From Membranipora membranacea (taxonomy: Eukaryota > Bryozoa > Gymnolaemata > Cheilostomatida > Membraniporidae), in assembly GCA_914767715.1 (NCBI GenBank), contig CAJZBW010000002.1, forward strand, positions 1-21,365: a stretch of DNA of 21,365 bases. Reading direction: 5' to 3'. Of this stretch, positions 18,582 to 21,365 are shown in pieces (positions within the stretch are counted from its first letter, which is position 1; each line of letters starts with the position of its first letter). The translations under genes were made by a program, and so were the position numbers. Under the pieces are notes generated by a model. The model had not been told where the DNA came from. It ran no database searches and saw only the letters and a list, made by a program, of their open reading frames with translations.

Positions 18582-20045
18582 ATGACTGACCACTAGAAAA
18601 TATAGCCGCACATAGCAAAAAGGTTCGACATCGTGAAGAAGATCGGTAGTGGTGCGTATGGTATCGTATGGAAGGTAGTATAAAGAAAGTCACATCGACC
18701 ATTTGCTTTGAAGAAAAACTTTGATGCTTTCCAAAATTCGACCGATGCTCAAAGAACCTATCGGGAGATCATGTTTCTCCAACAATTCAAACATCCCAAT
18801 ATTGTTTAACTCAAACAAGTCATTAAATCCAGCAATGAAAGAGATATCTATATCCTCTTCTAGTTTATGGACATCGACCTCTACACCCTCATCCGGGAAA
18901 ATATGCTTGGAGATCAACATCGCAGGTACATCATCTATCAAACCGCCAAAGCTTTACATTACCTACATTCTGCCGAACTGATACATCGCGATATCAAACC
19001 TTCCAATGTCCTCGTCAACTAAGATTGCTTGGCCAAAATTTGTGATTTTGGACTCATACGCTCCGTCTAGGATTAGGAGGAAGTGCTGCCCATACTCACC
19101 GATTATATCGCCACCAGGTGGTATCGCGCACCTTAAATTTTGCTTGGCTCACGCAAGTATTCCAAAGCTGCCGATGTGTGGAGCTTTGGGTGCATGATAG
19201 GCGAGATGATCAGAGGAAAACCTATGTTCCCAGGGCACTCGACCCTCAACCAGATCGAACGGGTGATCCAGTGGACGGGCCCTCCCACCCTGACCGACCT
19301 CAAATCCCTCAAGACCGATTTCGGTAAGTAAATGGTGGATATCCTGACTAAAATCAAGCCAGTAAACCGTAAAGACTGGTTTACAACCTGTCCCCCAGAA
19401 GGACTGGAACTGATCGGTCGTTGTTTGAGTTTTAACCCTGACAAACGCCCTTCAATGCTAGACCTGCTAAAACACCCATTCCTAAAATAATTCTACAGCA
19501 AGCCAGAGATGTTGTAAGCCCCAAGCAAGATCCGTGTCGAGATAAACGACAACACAAAACTTGGTCTAAAATAGTACCGTTCTTTGATATACAAAATAGC
19601 TCAGCTAGAAGAAGAGAATGCCAAGAGTCATATCGGCGGCATGAGTGAAAGCATGATAGAGAAGAAGGAGACCCCGATGCACACGATTTAGCATCAGAAT
19701 CGGACGATTTATAAGAATCGGTTCGGGAAGGGGCTGGTGAGGAGTGCCTCCAAGAACAAGGACGACTCGGTGCCCAAGAGCAGTCAGAAGGAGTCGAACA
19801 CGGTGAGTCTGAAGAAGAAGTACGAGAGTCTGATGGGGAAGGGGCGTGAGGAGGGGGGACGGACCAAATACGTGAAGACGGAGGAGGTGGAGGAGCGGAC
19901 GAGTGCGATTCCAAAGCGGAAGAAGAGCGACAATGTGGTGAAATACTACACTTCGGACAAGAAGAAGAAGTCGGTTTCGTTGTACGAGGCGAAGAGGGAC
20001 TCCTAGATGCTGGCAAAGTACATGTACGAGAACCGCAAGTTTTGA
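18582..20045 (+). CDS. ERK7/MAPK15-type MAP kinase
   Basis: 487 residues, no intron, TGA at 20043-20045. Kinase motifs: Gly loop [12 protein letters not shown] (from G22), FALKK (K44), [19 protein letters not shown] (D137), [26 protein letters not shown] and [28 protein letters not shown] and [16 protein letters not shown] are diagnostic of ERK7, an atypical MAPK tied to ciliogenesis and basal bodies. The activation loop is T-D-Y (173-175), not the T-E-Y of animal ERK7. After the kinase domain come [14 protein letters not shown] and [11 protein letters not shown], as in the family, then a ~130-residue Lys/Ser-rich tail. The APE Glu (19134-19136) is TAA. TAG encodes Glu in LFEFMD (18861-18863). 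The tail ends NRKF. Confidence 0.94.
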
Positions 20046-20114
20046 TGATTTTCGGGGGCAGATAGGCTGGCTCATTTATTCAATTAAATATTATTTTTTA
20101 ATATATTTTACACC

Positions 20115-20602
20115 ATGCTCGGAGAAAAGAAACAAACCTTCTTCACCGTCAAGGACCTCCCCGCCAAGGATTTCATCGAGGCCTTCGCACAGTACCTCAA
20201 GAAGAACAACTTCATCGAACGCCCCGCCTGGGTCGATATCGTCAAAACCGGCGTCAGTACCCATTTCGCCATTCAGGCAAAGAACTCGCCCCCTTCAACG
20301 AGGACTGGATTTACATCCGCGTCGCCTCCCTCGCCCGCAAAATCTACCTCCGCCCCCACTCCGGCGTCAGACTCCTCTCCCACCTCTACGGCAGCCGCCT
20401 CAGAACCCAGTGCAAGACCGAGAGACACGAGCACGCCTCCACCAAGATCATCAGATGGGGCCTCCAGCAGTTGGAGAAGTTAAAGCTCATCAAGAAGGAC
20501 AAGAAGGGAGACTCCCTCAAGTTGAACTCCCGCATTCTGTCCTCCGAAGGTCGCAGAGTCCTCAACAGGATTTCGACCGAGTTCATCAAGGATAAGAAAT
20601 GA
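20115..20602 (+). CDS. ribosomal protein eS19 (RPS19)
   Basis: About 155 residues, exons 20115-20256 and 20277-20602, TGA at 20600-20602. Family strings: FTVKDLPAKDFIEAFAQYLK, PAWVDIVKTG, then KELAPFNEDWIYIRVASLAR, KIYLR, and a C-terminal helix RILSSEGRRVLNRIS. eS19 sits in the head of the small ribosomal subunit and is needed for 18S rRNA maturation. The usual glycine-rich loop is replaced by PHSGVRLLSHLYGSRLRTQC, and the basic loop differs from animals. No UAR codon occurs, and third positions are mostly C, as expected for a highly expressed gene. Confidence 0.94.
20257..20276 (+). other. 20-nt intron
   Basis: GTACCCATTTCGCCATTCAG, with A at -6. It joins VDIVKTGVS to KELAPFNEDW; the continuous eS19 family sequence across the join makes this one of the best-supported introns here. 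Confidence 0.96.
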
Positions 20603-20680
20603 TAGAATGTATCGATTTACGCTACCACTCCGAACTGCTAAAAATTAAAACTTATATACTACTATCCAAGTCAAAATTAC

Positions 20681-21136
20681 TCAATCAGATTCGTTTACTA
20701 ACCTGAAGGCACGCACCTTGTCGATCCGTTTCGTTTTCTTTGGGCTTAGGCTTTGTGAGTAAGACCCGTGACTTTTTGTTTGTCCCTACATGCTCCGCAG
20801 AGACTTGTATTTATCCTCCCGCAGGAATAACGCGATCTTGCTCTACTGCTCCTCTCTCAGGGATTTTACCCTGTGAAGTTCGAGGGTGTTGTCCTCGGGT
20901 AGCTCTTCTTCCTGGTTGAGGATGCCTTCGAAGGGGGGTTCGTCCATGAGGATCCAGTGATGGGGGGATTCCTATTAATGGTGTTCCTTGAGGAGTCCTT
21001 GGGGAGGGTGTGGGATGTGTTCGAGCCCCTAGTGGTCGCTGTCCTCGACGTCGATCATTTTATTAGAGCACTCTTCGAGGATGGCTTCGAAAATGGTGGG
21101 CTGGGTGGAAGAGGAAAACAGTCCCGAAATTTACAT
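20681..21136 (-). CDS. uncharacterised small protein, acidic N-half and basic C-half
   Basis: 151 residues in one frame from ATG 21134-21136 to TGA 20681-20683. The second codon is TAA, read as Glu (MEISGLFSSSTQP). The N-terminal ~100 residues are acidic with His/Pro patches (MIDVEDSDHEGLEHIPHPPQ, EEESPHHWILMDEPPFEG, NQEEELPEDN). The C-terminal ~50 are basic (KSLREEQESKIALFLREDKY, SPKKTKRIDKVRAFRL). No membrane segment, signal peptide or recognised domain. Codon use and the uninterrupted frame, with several in-frame UAR codons, support a real gene. It converges on eS19 with a 78-bp gap. Confidence 0.72.
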
Positions 21137-21365
21137 CCTGCTGATTATAATCAATTAACTTGGTTGGTTAATATATCACCCGCCTGTAGCAATCATAAAC
21201 TCCAACTTAGAACACCCTTCCACCCTCCACCAAAACCAAACCTACTCCCTTTATAAAAAATAGGACCTCTTCCTACAACCCCTCAGAAGCAACACAAAGG
21301 AAAAACTTTCCCTAACCTATCTCCTATATCTCTGTAACAGGTTTGTTAGTTTATTAGATATGCTA
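21137..21365. other. right-edge spacer, possible start of next gene
   Basis: AT/C-rich spacer with C/A-rich tracts (CCACCAAAACC region) and an AT-rich final stretch. The last bases contain ATG at 21360-21362 followed by CTA, which could be the first codons of a plus-strand gene cut by the window edge. No other feature is seen. Confidence 0.25.

Noticed and set aside
73-21136. Widespread pseudogenes, suggested by internal TAA/TAG stops under the standard code
   Set aside because: The stops fall at conserved Glu positions and between intact domains, and all genes share TGA as terminator. Codon reassignment explains everything without decay.
1-21365. UAR = Gln (the common ciliate code) or UAG-only reassignment
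   Set aside because: The APE Glu (TAA), alpha-C Glu (TAG) and KPEN Glu (TAG) are invariant or nearly so and would become Gln; TAA is also clearly internal in many genes, so it is not a stop.

Overview
The window looks like nuclear (macronuclear-type) DNA of a ciliate that reads UAA and UAG as glutamate and uses UGA as its only stop. This is the code known from peritrich ciliates (NCBI table 30). Read with the standard code, almost every gene here looks broken. Read with UAR = Glu, 18 genes become continuous and all 18 end in TGA. The best tests are invariant kinase glutamates: TAA encodes the Glu of the APE motif in an ERK7-type MAP kinase (19134-19136), and TAG encodes both the alpha-C Glu (5482-5484) and the Glu of HRDIKPEN (5245-5247) in an Aurora-like kinase. 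A peritrich or a close relative is the best guess; genus and species cannot be read from this sequence.

The second hallmark is very small introns. Fourteen well-supported introns restore conserved or continuous reading frames. Thirteen are exactly 20 nt and one is 22 nt. All start GTA, all end AG, and all have an A six bases from the 3' end. Two more (19 and 26 nt) are inferred in the long coiled-coil gene. Genes are packed tightly, with spacers of 42-247 bp and no room for large regulatory regions. I see no rRNA, tRNA, transposon, CRISPR or other mobile structure.

Layout, left to right: a secreted purple acid phosphatase (73-1468 +); an unknown Pro/Lys-repeat protein (1586-2287 +); a protein with paired TFxPK(I/L)-type motifs (2344-3157 -); a coiled-coil protein (3202-4101 +); a Rab GTPase (4144-4770 +); an Aurora-like kinase (4832-6256 -); a REEP/Yop1 ER-shaping protein (6473-7009 -); an unknown basic protein (7103-7860 +); ribosomal protein eS31 fused to a very divergent ubiquitin-like domain (7981-8561 +); a double LSD1-type zinc-ribbon protein (8605-9351 -); a coiled-coil protein (9485-10480 -); a small Cys-rich secreted or GPI-anchored protein (10528-10952 +); a roughly 1640-residue NT-C2 plus coiled-coil protein (11023-15994 -); a disordered basic protein (16242-17090 +); a Serinc family membrane protein (17140-18491 +); an ERK7/MAPK15 kinase (18582-20045 +); ribosomal protein eS19 (20115-20602 +); and an unknown acidic/basic protein (20681-21136 -).

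The genes do not form one pathway. They are ordinary eukaryotic housekeeping, signalling, membrane and cytoskeletal genes, with several coiled-coil or possibly ciliary types (ERK7, Rab8-like, NT-C2 coiled coil). The unusual biology lies in how they are encoded: stop-codon reassignment, near-constant 20-nt introns and extreme compactness. The degenerate ubiquitin moiety on eS31 is the most unusual protein.
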